Shown here: positions 6,874 through 14,282 of the stretch, piece by piece
Layout of the letters: the number at the start of each line of letters is the position of its first letter
Numbering within the stretch: the first letter of the stretch is position 1
NCBI GenBank assembly: GCA_945865855.1
Contig: CAMBES010000022.1
Coordinates: 1-14,282, forward strand
Length of the DNA stretch: 14,282 nucleotides
Direction of reading: 5' to 3'
From: Rhizobium sp. Q54
GTDB lineage: Bacteria; Pseudomonadota; Alphaproteobacteria; Rickettsiales; UBA1997
Made by a program: the position numbers and the translations under genes
Notes under the pieces: model-generated
What the model saw: the letters and a program-made list of their open reading frames with translations, nothing else
Databases searched by the model: none
What the model was told of the DNA's origin: nothing

Positions 6874-7791
6874 TTAAAAGTTGTAGCTCAAAATCGCTTT
6901 GTACAAATTTTGTGGCACCAGTTGGTTGCCGTCAACATTGCGCCTAATAGGAAACTCAACATCGAAATAAAGTTTAAATTCGCGCAGACTCACTTCAATT
7001 CCCGGCGCGAAATAAGTCATGCTGTAGCCGCTATTTAAATTGTGACTTGGATCAGCCCAACCGGAATCAGAACCTTTTTTTGAAGCGGTGATTTGCATAA
7101 TCGGCGCTACTTTTTTTGCCGCACCGATTTGTCCGAGATTGTAATAAACCCCAACCGCACCAGATAATTCATAACCCGGAGTATAGCCTTTATGAGTAGA
7201 CAAAGAGCGCTGCCATGTGCCTTGCGTAAAATATCCCATTCTGCTTTCTGCGCCAAATGCGCCCATGTGGTAAGCGCCCAAAATTGAATCAGTGGAGCCA
7301 GTTCCAATTTGCGTATTACGATTGAGGCCAGTGCGCGAAGTTGATCCGGTCGGCAATTTTAAACCAAAAATAATTCCGGTCGACATGTCGCTAGAAAATC
7401 CAGAATAAATTCCATTCACACGAATATCGCCGATGTCTTGTTCTTTAGTATGAGTCATACCGCCATCATGCGGAAGATTTTGTACGTAACGCTGAACGTA
7501 AGGCGCGCGAATCGCCGCACCCCAATCACGATTGAACATGTATTGCCCGCCAGCAGTGTAAGTTTCGGTCTCTATTCTCTTGTCGTGATTATGCCCGCTA
7601 GAGTCTTTGTCTTTATGCCAATTGCGCGTTTGCGCCATGTAATCATATTGCAAAAATGCCGTGCCACCTTCGCAATTTGGAATTAATGAACTGGTTCCAA
7701 CATTGAGAATTCCGCAACCACAAGCACAGGCAAAAGCTTCATTTGCCGAAAAAATAAAAAGAGAGATCGCAAGGACAAAATATTTTTTCAT
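6874..7791 (-). CDS. Outer-membrane beta-barrel protein with Cys-rich mature N-terminus
   Basis: A 305-residue exported protein. Residues 1-21 are a signal peptide (KK, hydrophobic core, NEAFA). The mature protein would begin C-A-C-G-C-G, with a fourth Cys at 40. A His/Asp-rich loop (HKDKDSSGHNHDKR, 59-72) follows. The rest alternates short polar turns and aromatic/Gly-rich strands, such as GGQYMFNRDWGAAIRAPY and GIIFGLKLPTGS, and the protein ends in Y-N-F, the terminal Phe expected of barrels inserted by BAM. The 'LKLPTG' strand pattern recalls the phenol-degradation MetA-like/transporter barrel families, but I am not certain of the family. The clustered Cys and His suggest metal binding, an inference only. 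The Cys at +1 raises the alternative of a lipoprotein, although the residues before it (A-F-A) are not a good lipobox. The gene converges on the small membrane gene and diverges from regB. Confidence 0.7.
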   Translation of the reverse strand: MKKYFVLAISLFIFSANEAFACACGCGILNVGTSSLIPNCEGGTAFLQYDYMAQTRNWHKDKDSSGHNHDKRIETETYTAGGQYMFNRDWGAAIRAPYVQRYVQNLPHDGGMTHTKEQDIGDIRVNGIYSGFSSDMSTGIIFGLKLPTGSTSRTGLNRNTQIGTGSTDSILGAYHMGAFGAESRMGYFTQGTWQRSLSTHKGYTPGYELSGAVGVYYNLGQIGAAKKVAPIMQITASKKGSDSGWADPSHNLNSGYSMTYFAPGIEVSLREFKLYFDVEFPIRRNVDGNQLVPQNLYKAILSYNF

Positions 7792-7818
7792 TGGTAAAAA
7801 TTATTACATGTTTCGACA

Positions 7819-7845
7819 AGATCGCCATGACCTTCACCGCGATCT
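7819..7845. promoter_or_regulatory. Inverted repeat between barrel gene and regB
   Basis: AGATCGC at 7819-7825 and GCGATCT at 7839-7845 form perfect 7-bp arms around a 13-base spacer. They lie in the 103-base divergent region between the barrel gene (start 7791, minus) and regB (start about 7895, plus), so one bound protein could affect both. RegA itself is a candidate, since RegA/PrrA sites in other alphaproteobacteria contain GCG/CGC half-sites, but this is inference. Confidence 0.35.
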
Positions 7846-7894
7846 CATCAAAGATTGAGACTCTCTCCAATCAACTTCAAATAAACTTCCTCAA

Positions 7895-8680
7895 GTGAGA
7901 CAATTTGTCCAAGACGCCAATCGCAAAAATCTTCTACAGCTTCTAAAATTGCGCATGATGGCAATATTTTGTCAGGCTGCGACGATTCTAATCGTGAATT
8001 TTTTTCTCGAAATTTCTCTGCCACTAAGCGATATGTTTCTAGTGCTATTAACACTTAGCGCCGTCAGCTTATTTAGTTTTTTTCGTAAAAATATCAGCGA
8101 AAAAACTTTGTTTGTTGAATTAATTTTCGACGTCATCGCCCTAACCGCACAACTTTATTTTAGTGGCGGAATTTCTAATCCATTCATCTCACTCTTCCTT
8201 CTTCAAGTTATTATCGGAGCAATTCTGCTCAAAAAAAATTATGCCTGGTTTATCGCAATTCTAACTGCGATTTGTTACATCTGGCTAAGTTTTTACCACC
8301 AAGAATTGCACGCGCTTCACGATCATGGCGACGCTGATTCATTTACTCTTCACTTGCAAGGAATGCTAATCAGCTACGTTCTTGCGGCAATTTTGCTCCT
8401 AATCTTCATCACCAAGATCAGTCAAAATTTACGTGAAAGAGACCAGATGATTCGCATGGCGATGCTTGCCACTAGCGCCGCACACGAACTTGGCACACCG
8501 CTTTCGACGATCTCCGTAATCGTCGCTGATTGGAAAAAAATGGATCTTGATAAAAATTTAATCGCCGATGTTGCGACGGTTGAATCACAACTCACTCGCT
8601 GCAAAAAAATTATTTCTGAAATTCTTTCTTCGTCAGGAAAAGAGCGCCTCGAGGAAGCCTCTTCAAATCAGCGGGACTAA
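7895..8680 (+). CDS. regB: RegB/PrrB-like redox sensor kinase lacking the ATPase domain
   Basis: A 261-residue membrane sensor of the RegB/PrrB/ActS family, which reads the redox state of the quinone pool and controls the partner RegA. Six membrane segments lie within about 22-172. Residues 91-97 are GGISNPF, the family's ubiquinone-binding motif (GGxxNPF). The phospho-acceptor box is ATSAAHELGTPLSTI with His197. Cys236 in LTRCKKI sits 39 residues after the His, close to the 40-residue spacing of the redox-active Cys of Rhodobacter RegB (His225/Cys265). The protein then stops at 261, whereas family members are about 430-460 residues and carry an HATPase domain after this point. The following 196 bases hold no such domain in any frame. 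It may act as a quinone/redox-gated phosphatase or dimeric switch, be phosphorylated by another kinase, or be a truncated relic. The start is GTG 7895, with frame open back to 7859, so the N-terminus is uncertain. Confidence 0.85.
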   Translation: MRQFVQDANRKNLLQLLKLRMMAIFCQAATILIVNFFLEISLPLSDMFLVLLTLSAVSLFSFFRKNISEKTLFVELIFDVIALTAQLYFSGGISNPFISLFLLQVIIGAILLKKNYAWFIAILTAICYIWLSFYHQELHALHDHGDADSFTLHLQGMLISYVLAAILLLIFITKISQNLRERDQMIRMAMLATSAAHELGTPLSTISVIVADWKKMDLDKNLIADVATVESQLTRCKKIISEILSSSGKERLEEASSNQRD

Positions 8681-8876
8681 TTATGAATTGCTAAAAACTG
8701 CGTTACTAAATTGACGATAGCGGCGATTTTTATTTTGTGACGCGAGCAAAACTATTGCGCCGCAGAAACTTGCTTCGGCGCAAGCGCCTGATTTTCATGA
8801 CTTAATCCGCTTACTAAATTTATTTTTATGTCTCTAAAAATTTATTCGAATAAATCACAAAACTGGCCAAGAGCTT
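8681..8876. promoter_or_regulatory. regB-regA gap with GC-rich inverted repeats
   Basis: TTGCGCCG (8755-8762) and CGGCGCAA (8776-8783) are perfect 8-bp arms around 13 bases. The right arm is also part of a second inverted repeat, GGCGC-AA-GCGCC (8777-8788), giving three related half-sites in 34 bases that stand out in an AT-rich region. They could form an attenuating hairpin or bind a dimeric regulator such as RegA. No T-run follows directly, so a simple terminator is less likely. A mini-ORF of 18 codons, from ATG at 8828, ends in a TGA (8882-8884) that overlaps the regA start and could couple translation. Confidence 0.45.
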
Positions 8877-9398
8877 ATGAATGACTACAAAACAATCTTG
8901 ATTACAGAGGATGATGCTGAGTTGGCGAATACATTAGGACGATCTTTCATGCGTCATGGATACGAAACTAGAATCACCAATAATTTTAAAGAAGCGGTCG
9001 CAAGCTTAAAAAAATTTCATCCACGCTACGCAGTTGTTGATTTAAAAATTCCTGGAGAGTCTGGCCTGGAATTGATTCGTCACTTACATCAATTTGATCC
9101 AACAATAAAAATTGTGATGCTAACTGGCTATGCAAGTATCACGACAACAATTGAAGCGATTAAAGCGGGAGCTTGTTATTACTTGGCCAAACCTGCCAAT
9201 GTTGACATGATCATCAGCGCGTTTGCAGGAAAAATAAACCAACCAGAAAATAAAAAAACTTCGCTGAAAAATCTTGAATGGGAACACATTCATCAAGTTC
9301 TAACCGATGTTGGTTTCAACACCTCCAAAGCCGCAAGAGCACTTGGAATGCATCGTCGCACGCTAGCGAGAAAACTTGAGAAGAAGCACTTTTCTTAA
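8877..9398 (+). CDS. regA: RegA/PrrA/ActR family response regulator
   Basis: A 173-residue response regulator, close to the usual RegA length of about 180. The receiver domain (about 5-120) has the acidic pocket Glu11-Asp12-Asp13, the phospho-acceptor Asp55 (VVDLKIPGESG), Thr83 (MLTGYAS) and Lys105 (YYLAKPA). After a short linker, a Fis-type helix-turn-helix spans about 137-170, with NTSKAARALGMHRRTLARKL near the C-terminus, the nearly invariant recognition helix MHRRTLxRxL of the RegA family. In other alphaproteobacteria it activates or represses genes for respiration, nitrogen and redox balance. All catalytic residues are intact, unlike those needed for autophosphorylation in the neighbouring RegB. 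The start is ATG 8877, which gives the canonical length. The gene lies 196 bases after regB in the same direction and converges on the virB operon. Confidence 0.93.
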   Translation: MNDYKTILITEDDAELANTLGRSFMRHGYETRITNNFKEAVASLKKFHPRYAVVDLKIPGESGLELIRHLHQFDPTIKIVMLTGYASITTTIEAIKAGACYYLAKPANVDMIISAFAGKINQPENKKTSLKNLEWEHIHQVLTDVGFNTSKAARALGMHRRTLARKLEKKHFS

Positions 9399-9532
9399 AA
9401 GTTAGAAAGTTTTTTTGCCTTAGTCTGAAAATGAAAGATGGGAAGCATTCAGATACCGCTAAGTCTCGATGAAAATAATCCTACCTCTCACCACTCCTAT
9501 ACGTTAAAGATCCTTTTTCGTCAGATTTTTTA

Positions 9533-12500
9533 TTATTTATCTTCGCCACCTTTTTCAGCCTTCTCACCTCCGGCGCTAGTGGAATCCTCGCCACCTTTTT
9601 CAGCCTCTCTGTTGCTAGCAGTGGAATCCTCGCCACTACTTACATCTCCTACCTCCTTCTTACCCTTGCCACGATTGACCATGCTACCAATTGTAGATCG
9701 AGCGCTACCTCCAACTTTGCCACCAAAACTTGCGAGACGAGTTGCAGCACCTGCGGCGGCGCCCATGGTTTTTCTCAACATGCCAACAGCATCGGCCGAT
9801 GGTCCTTTAACTCCACCACCAACCAGTGCTTCAATAATTCCTGGAATTTCATCCATGAAAACATAAAGCAAATACATAACCAGCGCGCCTTTAAGCATCG
9901 TTAGAATTCTTTGCTTAGGATTTTCGCTGAATAAATTTGTGAGAGCTGGTAGCATAACGCCGATCATTTGAAAAGAGCTCCATTTGCTAAATCCCTGGAA
10001 GTTTAGAAGGCAGGCAACACTGTCATCGAGTGGGTTTATTAATTCTTTATCATTCTCTTCTGTGCATCCACCTTCCTCAGACACAACGGCGCCATTGGAA
10101 TCTACACAAATCTCATCGCAAGACATGGTTTTGGTAGGAGCATTACCGAGAAAAGTGGCGCTGCCGATTAAGGTTTGATCCATCACCATTATAAAAACAG
10201 CAACGTAGGCGAAGAGAATCATCGGCTGCAAACAGAAGCTCATTAACTTCCCAAGCCATCCTTCAAAAATACTTTTGGTTTTTTCAAACATGCCGCAAGG
10301 GATGATTAATGGCGAAACGAAGACGAGTATAATAATTGCTGCCGCTGATGAGATAAAAATATGCAGCGCTCGAATTCCTAACGAGACCAAGAAGAAACCA
10401 AAAATCATCACCGACAGCGCAAAATAAATTCCAATTGGTCCGACAAGCCAGGCAGCAAAAATCATCCCCGCAATATTTGCATTAGTCATCTGCGGACCAA
10501 AACCGAGATAACGCATCATTTTGCAATCAATCGTATCCCAGATTGCCAAATATTCTTTGCCTGACGGATAGGTCGACACAACCTCTTGCGTTCCATCGGA
10601 AAGAGAGACTTTGCCAAACTGACAACCATCTCGCTGCTTCGGATCCTGCATGGTTTCGATCTTGAAAAGCATATTGGCGAAGGCCATCGAGGAGTCGTAG
10701 AATCCGCTGAAGAAAATATCCTGCCAAGCTGTGCCAACACAGAAATACATCACGAGCGCTATCTTGAAGATGAACACTAAAATACTTTTTTTGTCGCCAA
10801 GATTCGCTTTACCAAGAAGGATATTTATTCCGTAAAATACGACGGCTAGGGTGATGCCCAGCTTAATCACCAAATGCATTATATTCTGTATTTGCTGAAA
10901 AAAGGAGGTTTCACTTACCTTTTCGCCTTTTTTGTAATCCAAATCTCCGCTAGTCTCGGCATAGAGCCCGCTAGGACAAGTGCCGTCAGAACTTGGATAT
11001 TCATCATAATTGAGGCATTTGCTGTGCCCGGCACGATTGTAAAAAAGATTCTCTAAACTTTCTTTGATACATTGAGCAATAGGAGCGGTGAAATGGGTTT
11101 GTTTACCCATTATAATGCCGGTGTTGAAGCCGTTATTATTTTGCGAATCACCAACAAAATCGAGGCAAGCCTGCGCGAAATAAGGCGAGCCTAAACTGCT
11201 CTGGTAAGGATCTGTTATCATGGCAGTTTTGGTGCAATGAACTAGATATTGGCAATAGTTTTTGCACTTTCCAGCCTTGTCGTTGTAGCTACAATCGTCA
11301 TTTCTGATTTCACTATTTGACGAACACTGTCCAGCATCGATTTGTTCTTGGGTGATGATTGTCCATCTATTTTCATCACTATTCCATATGCCGTCGCGAT
11401 AGAAATCGCAAAAATCTGAGCCGCCGCCAATATTAAAATTATAGGGACAAAGACTGTAGGTCTTGGCACAAATTAGACTCCCTCCGCTATCCTCTGACTG
11501 CGTTTCAAAACGAACGCCGCCATTTTGAACTCTAGATATCCACTTGTTGCCCTCAAGGTTGCTGTTGTAGCCAGGGAGCATCATTAGACATTGCTCATTT
11601 TTCTTACAGAATGTTGGGGTATTTTTCTTTTGCATGTAATGAGTACCATCTGGCCCAATGGTATCTAGAGCAGCAGCGTTAGTGTAATCTAGACACATGT
11701 AGTTTTGACTACGATCAAGACAGCATTCGTAAGCGGTCTTCATGTCGCTCTTGTCCACACCAGTGGGAGGGTCCTGTCCAGGCTGCACTAGATATTTTTT
11801 ACAGTTATAGTTACCCGCTTCGGTGCCTTTTAGATAATATTTTTGTTTTGGATATTTACCCCCTTTGTCCTTACTGTCCTCCCCCTTTGTTGGATCGTAA
11901 CAAACGTCTCCCTGGTAAGGATTATCTTCATATTCCACCCCATTATAAAACCATTCGCGAAAAACTTTATTAGCGGTATTCAAACCATCTGTGCCAGTAT
12001 TCTGAGCTTTAATATAGCCTTCAATCTTAAGCTGAACTACGGCCTTATGATCCTCGGCGCTAAAATCATATTTTTCTGTGTTGGGCTTCATCCAATTGGC
12101 TCCACAGACATAGGTATCTTTGAACACGGTCTCGGCTATTTCATGTTGAACGGCTAAAAATGCCCAAAAGGAAGCCCATGCTGCAGATACAGAAGCTAAC
12201 GCAGCACAGCATGCTGGACTCTTAGTGTTAGCACAACTTATCGTGCATTTGGCAATATCCACAAAATCCATTAATAACGACGGAGTAGCTCTTATAGGGG
12301 TTTTGTTGCCGCACTGGATATTCATGTTAGTTATCGCAACCTTAACAGTTGCATATGCGCCAACAACAATAGCAAAACAAACTTCATTGCTCATCACAAA
12401 CTCTGCATCTTTCCCGCCAGGACCTGGATCATATTTCAAACCTTCAACCTTGCCAGTGTTAGGATCGCAAGTGCGCTTTCTTCCTATACCTGCTGAAATA

Positions 12501-12580
12501 TCCGCATAAGAATCTTTTGGCGCCAAAACCGTGAGCAGAAAAATAAAAATGAAAAATGATTTACAAAAATTCTGCATCAT
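9533..12580 (-). CDS. virB6: Large VirB6/TrbL-like type IV secretion protein
   Basis: A polytopic inner-membrane channel component of a type IV secretion system. From ATG 12580 it has 1015 residues, far above the roughly 300 of classical VirB6 but typical of rickettsial extended VirB6 proteins. Residues 1-26 are a signal peptide ending SYA. A long extracytoplasmic region follows to about 560, with about 27 Cys. The VirB6/TrbL membrane core covers about 568-910, with helices near 568-588, 599-616, 704-728, 729-758, 783-803 and 873-910. The tail (about 925-1015) is Gly/Ala-rich, then acidic, with repeats of K-G-G-E-D. ATG 12580 was chosen because its first bases overlap the virB4 stop (ATGA) and it gives a clean signal peptide; an upstream TTG at 12616 would place 12 residues before it. 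It is the last gene of the operon seen here; no further virB6 copy follows. Confidence 0.9.
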   Translation of the reverse strand: MMQNFCKSFFIFIFLLTVLAPKDSYADISAGIGRKRTCDPNTGKVEGLKYDPGPGGKDAEFVMSNEVCFAIVVGAYATVKVAITNMNIQCGNKTPIRATPSLLMDFVDIAKCTISCANTKSPACCAALASVSAAWASFWAFLAVQHEIAETVFKDTYVCGANWMKPNTEKYDFSAEDHKAVVQLKIEGYIKAQNTGTDGLNTANKVFREWFYNGVEYEDNPYQGDVCYDPTKGEDSKDKGGKYPKQKYYLKGTEAGNYNCKKYLVQPGQDPPTGVDKSDMKTAYECCLDRSQNYMCLDYTNAAALDTIGPDGTHYMQKKNTPTFCKKNEQCLMMLPGYNSNLEGNKWISRVQNGGVRFETQSEDSGGSLICAKTYSLCPYNFNIGGGSDFCDFYRDGIWNSDENRWTIITQEQIDAGQCSSNSEIRNDDCSYNDKAGKCKNYCQYLVHCTKTAMITDPYQSSLGSPYFAQACLDFVGDSQNNNGFNTGIIMGKQTHFTAPIAQCIKESLENLFYNRAGHSKCLNYDEYPSSDGTCPSGLYAETSGDLDYKKGEKVSETSFFQQIQNIMHLVIKLGITLAVVFYGINILLGKANLGDKKSILVFIFKIALVMYFCVGTAWQDIFFSGFYDSSMAFANMLFKIETMQDPKQRDGCQFGKVSLSDGTQEVVSTYPSGKEYLAIWDTIDCKMMRYLGFGPQMTNANIAGMIFAAWLVGPIGIYFALSVMIFGFFLVSLGIRALHIFISSAAAIIILVFVSPLIIPCGMFEKTKSIFEGWLGKLMSFCLQPMILFAYVAVFIMVMDQTLIGSATFLGNAPTKTMSCDEICVDSNGAVVSEEGGCTEENDKELINPLDDSVACLLNFQGFSKWSSFQMIGVMLPALTNLFSENPKQRILTMLKGALVMYLLYVFMDEIPGIIEALVGGGVKGPSADAVGMLRKTMGAAAGAATRLASFGGKVGGSARSTIGSMVNRGKGKKEVGDVSSGEDSTASNREAEKGGEDSTSAGGEKAEKGGEDK
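9543..9636 (-). repeat. Short tandem repeats in the 3' end of virB6
   Basis: On the plus strand TCGCCACCTTTTTCAGCC occurs at 9543-9560 and 9588-9605, and AGTGGAATCCTCGCCAC at 9578-9594 and 9620-9636, a period of 42-45 bases. They encode repeated E-K-G-G-E-D-S-T-like units at the C-terminus. Because the repeats are near identical in DNA, they are probably recent and could vary in copy number between strains. Confidence 0.75.
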
Positions 12581-14282
12581 TTTTTGCCAGATTTTTCGTA
12601 GTAAATAGGCAGCCAATCATTTGGATCTTCACCAACTTCGCTGATAATTTCGTCAAGAAGCACAATTGTGTCAGCCCGCGCCGAAAGAACTCTCACCACT
12701 TCATCCATTCCGCCAAGATCGACTCGCGCAATCACGCCATCACTATCTTGTTTAACTAAGAAAAATCTGCTCGAAGGATCTGTGGTTTTTACCAAAGTAT
12801 ATTCGCGTTCAGAAAGCATAAAAACTTCGCGATAAGCGATAGTTGCTTTGAGATTCGGCAGAAAAATTTGTGTCGCAGTTTGTTGCACGAGAGTGTCGGA
12901 AATACTGCTCTTCGCCGCATCTTCTACCGACTGAGTCGCAAAGACTACAAAGGTATTTAATTTTCTTAATACCTTCAGCCAATCTTTAATTTTTGGCGCA
13001 AAAACTGGATTACCGATCAAGGCCCAAGCTTCATCAAGTACAATCATTGTTGGCTCGCCATGAAGCGAACTTTGGATGCGGTGAAAAAGATAAAGCAGAA
13101 CTGGTGCAATCGCCATTTTATCACCCAAAATCTGCCCCATTTCAATGCCAAAAACACGCGAAGAATTGAAGTCGATTAGATCAACTTCATTGTCGAAAAG
13201 TTTCGCATGTGAACCTGTTGTGTGCCACATTGCCAAACGATTCGATAAAGTTCCTGGCCCTCCTATCCCCATGAATGGCGCGATGTTACGCATTCTTCTT
13301 TGCTCTTGCGGCAATTTGTAATTTCCACTCACCGCTTCGTTAATACGTTCAACTTCATGCGCTGGCAAAGTGGCCCCGTCTACGCTCACAAGCGCCTTCA
13401 TGAACTCGATTAAAAATGAGCGATTTTCGTTAGTGTCAGCAAGTTGGAACGGATTAAAACCAGAAGTTCTTGCTGCATCAGGAATCATGTAGCGCCCACG
13501 AATCGCGCGCACAAAAATTTCCGCACCGCGATCCTTGTCGAAGAAAAATAATCGCCCTTGGAATTTTTGCGCCTGGGCACAAAGGAAAGTTAGCAACACT
13601 GTTTTACCCGAGCCGGTCGGACCAATGATCATCGTATGACCAACATCACGAACATGAAAACTGAAGAAATAAGGCGTTCCCGAAACCGTGTTCAAAACAG
13701 TCACGGCATCGCCCCAATGATTCCTTTTTCGCTTTCCCGAAGGATAATTATGGAAGGAGGCAAAAGCAGCAATGTTGAGCGTGTTAACCGTGCTACGTCG
13801 CGCCATGAATTCATGATTACATGGAAGCTGCGCCCAAAAGGCAGGCTCCATATTAATGCGCTCACGAACACCGGTAATGCCAGAATTTGAAAGCTCAACC
13901 ACAGCCAAAGATAAAGCGCTTTCCAGCGCCTTTGGACTTTCTTCGACGCATAACACCGTCATGTGATGCTGGCCAAAACCAAATTCACCACTCATCGCCG
14001 AATCAAGAGCTTGATCAATGTCGCGAATTTGCGAAACCGCGACATCTTCAGATTGCACGAGGCGACGCTGTTGTAGCTGCATCGAGCTAATCGCCACCAT
14101 GCGATTAATAAAACAAAATGACTGACTAATCACCATCTCAAACGGCATCTGCATAAAGCCATCGAAAACTCCGGCATGCGTCGAAGGCCGGTATTCTTTG
14201 ATCGCGACCAGTCCGGCATGCTTAACGCCTGTGGCGTGATGCACCTCAATTGACTTCCTTCCAAAAAAAAGTCGATTGATTG
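12577..14282 (-). CDS. virB4: VirB4 type IV secretion ATPase (5' end outside window)
   Basis: The C-terminal 567 or so residues of VirB4, the cytoplasmic AAA+ ATPase at the base of type IV secretion machines, usually about 800 residues. The frame is open to the right edge. The first visible residues, FFGRKSIEVHHATG, are followed by AIKEYRPSTHAGVFDGFMQM, which matches the middle of VirB4, so a GTG at 14244 is internal and not the start. The Walker A motif GPTGSGKT lies at about 13623-13600 and Walker B, MIVLDEAW, at about 13047-13024. A VirB4-type 'LRKLNTFVVFATQSVEDA' segment follows. The ATPase motifs are intact. The stop TGA overlaps the virB6 start by four bases, indicating translational coupling and matching the virB4-virB6 order of Rickettsiales. 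Genes such as virB3 would be expected off the right edge. Confidence 0.95.
   Translation of the reverse strand, partial: INRLFFGRKSIEVHHATGVKHAGLVAIKEYRPSTHAGVFDGFMQMPFEMVISQSFCFINRMVAISSMQLQQRRLVQSEDVAVSQIRDIDQALDSAMSGEFGFGQHHMTVLCVEESPKALESALSLAVVELSNSGITGVRERINMEPAFWAQLPCNHEFMARRSTVNTLNIAAFASFHNYPSGKRKRNHWGDAVTVLNTVSGTPYFFSFHVRDVGHTMIIGPTGSGKTVLLTFLCAQAQKFQGRLFFFDKDRGAEIFVRAIRGRYMIPDAARTSGFNPFQLADTNENRSFLIEFMKALVSVDGATLPAHEVERINEAVSGNYKLPQEQRRMRNIAPFMGIGGPGTLSNRLAMWHTTGSHAKLFDNEVDLIDFNSSRVFGIEMGQILGDKMAIAPVLLYLFHRIQSSLHGEPTMIVLDEAWALIGNPVFAPKIKDWLKVLRKLNTFVVFATQSVEDAAKSSISDTLVQQTATQIFLPNLKATIAYREVFMLSEREYTLVKTTDPSSRFFLVKQDSDGVIARVDLGGMDEVVRVLSARADTIVLLDEIISEVGEDPNDWLPIYYEKSGKK

Noticed and set aside
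8711..8740. TTGACG as a -35 box for regA
   Set aside because: No good -10 box lies at the right distance; the best candidates are too close or too weak.
9438..9866. Plus-strand open frame rich in Ser and Pro
   Set aside because: It is antisense to the repeat-bearing 3' end of virB6; its Ser/Pro bias mirrors the Gly/Glu tail.
10516..10740. Two short overlapping minus-strand frames inside virB6
   Set aside because: Alternate-frame shadows of the VirB6 membrane core.
12580..12616. TTG at 12616 as the virB6 start
   Set aside because: It would place 12 residues before the signal peptide and lies within virB4, whereas ATG 12580 gives a standard ATGA overlap.

Overview
The window looks like chromosomal DNA of an AT-rich alphaproteobacterium, most likely a member of Rickettsiales or a similar host-associated lineage. 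The main reason is the right end: a VirB4 ATPase gene overlapping by four bases a very large VirB6-like channel gene with a cysteine-rich, secreted N-terminal half. That is the rickettsial (rvh) type IV secretion arrangement. A RegB/RegA redox two-component pair, a pilin-type gene start at the left edge and several decayed genes fit the same picture. The species cannot be named from this sequence.

Layout from left to right. Bases 1-40 (minus) hold the start of a pilin-like gene that runs off the window. Bases 41-576 are gene-poor and contain a probable decayed gene. Then come a secreted thermonuclease-type nuclease (577-1131), a gene-poor stretch with a clear broken KilA-N remnant on the minus strand (1386-1574), and an exported class I glutamine-amidotransferase-fold hydrolase (1685-2491). 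SelO, a protein AMPylase pseudokinase, lies on the minus strand (2602-3981). Diverging from it is a tight three-gene operon (4063-6785): an LtaS/OpgB-like sulfatase-fold membrane enzyme, a YajG-like lipoprotein and a small membrane protein. Convergent to that operon is an outer-membrane barrel protein with an unusual Cys-Ala-Cys-Gly-Cys-Gly mature N-terminus (6874-7791, minus). Diverging from the barrel gene are regB (truncated after its phosphorylation helix) and regA (7895-9398). The virB4-virB6 operon (9533-14282, minus) converges on regA.

Functionally the window is dominated by the cell envelope: secretion channel, periplasmic hydrolases, head-group transferase, lipoprotein and barrel. 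It also has one regulatory system that would sense respiratory state. The most unusual intact locus is regB-regA. The sensor keeps its quinone-binding motif, phospho-acceptor His and the likely redox Cys, but has no ATP-binding domain. The 196-base gap before regA carries GC-rich inverted repeats and a mini-ORF overlapping the regA start. Starts are generally not preceded by strong Shine-Dalgarno sequences, so several start choices rest on protein architecture and overlaps.
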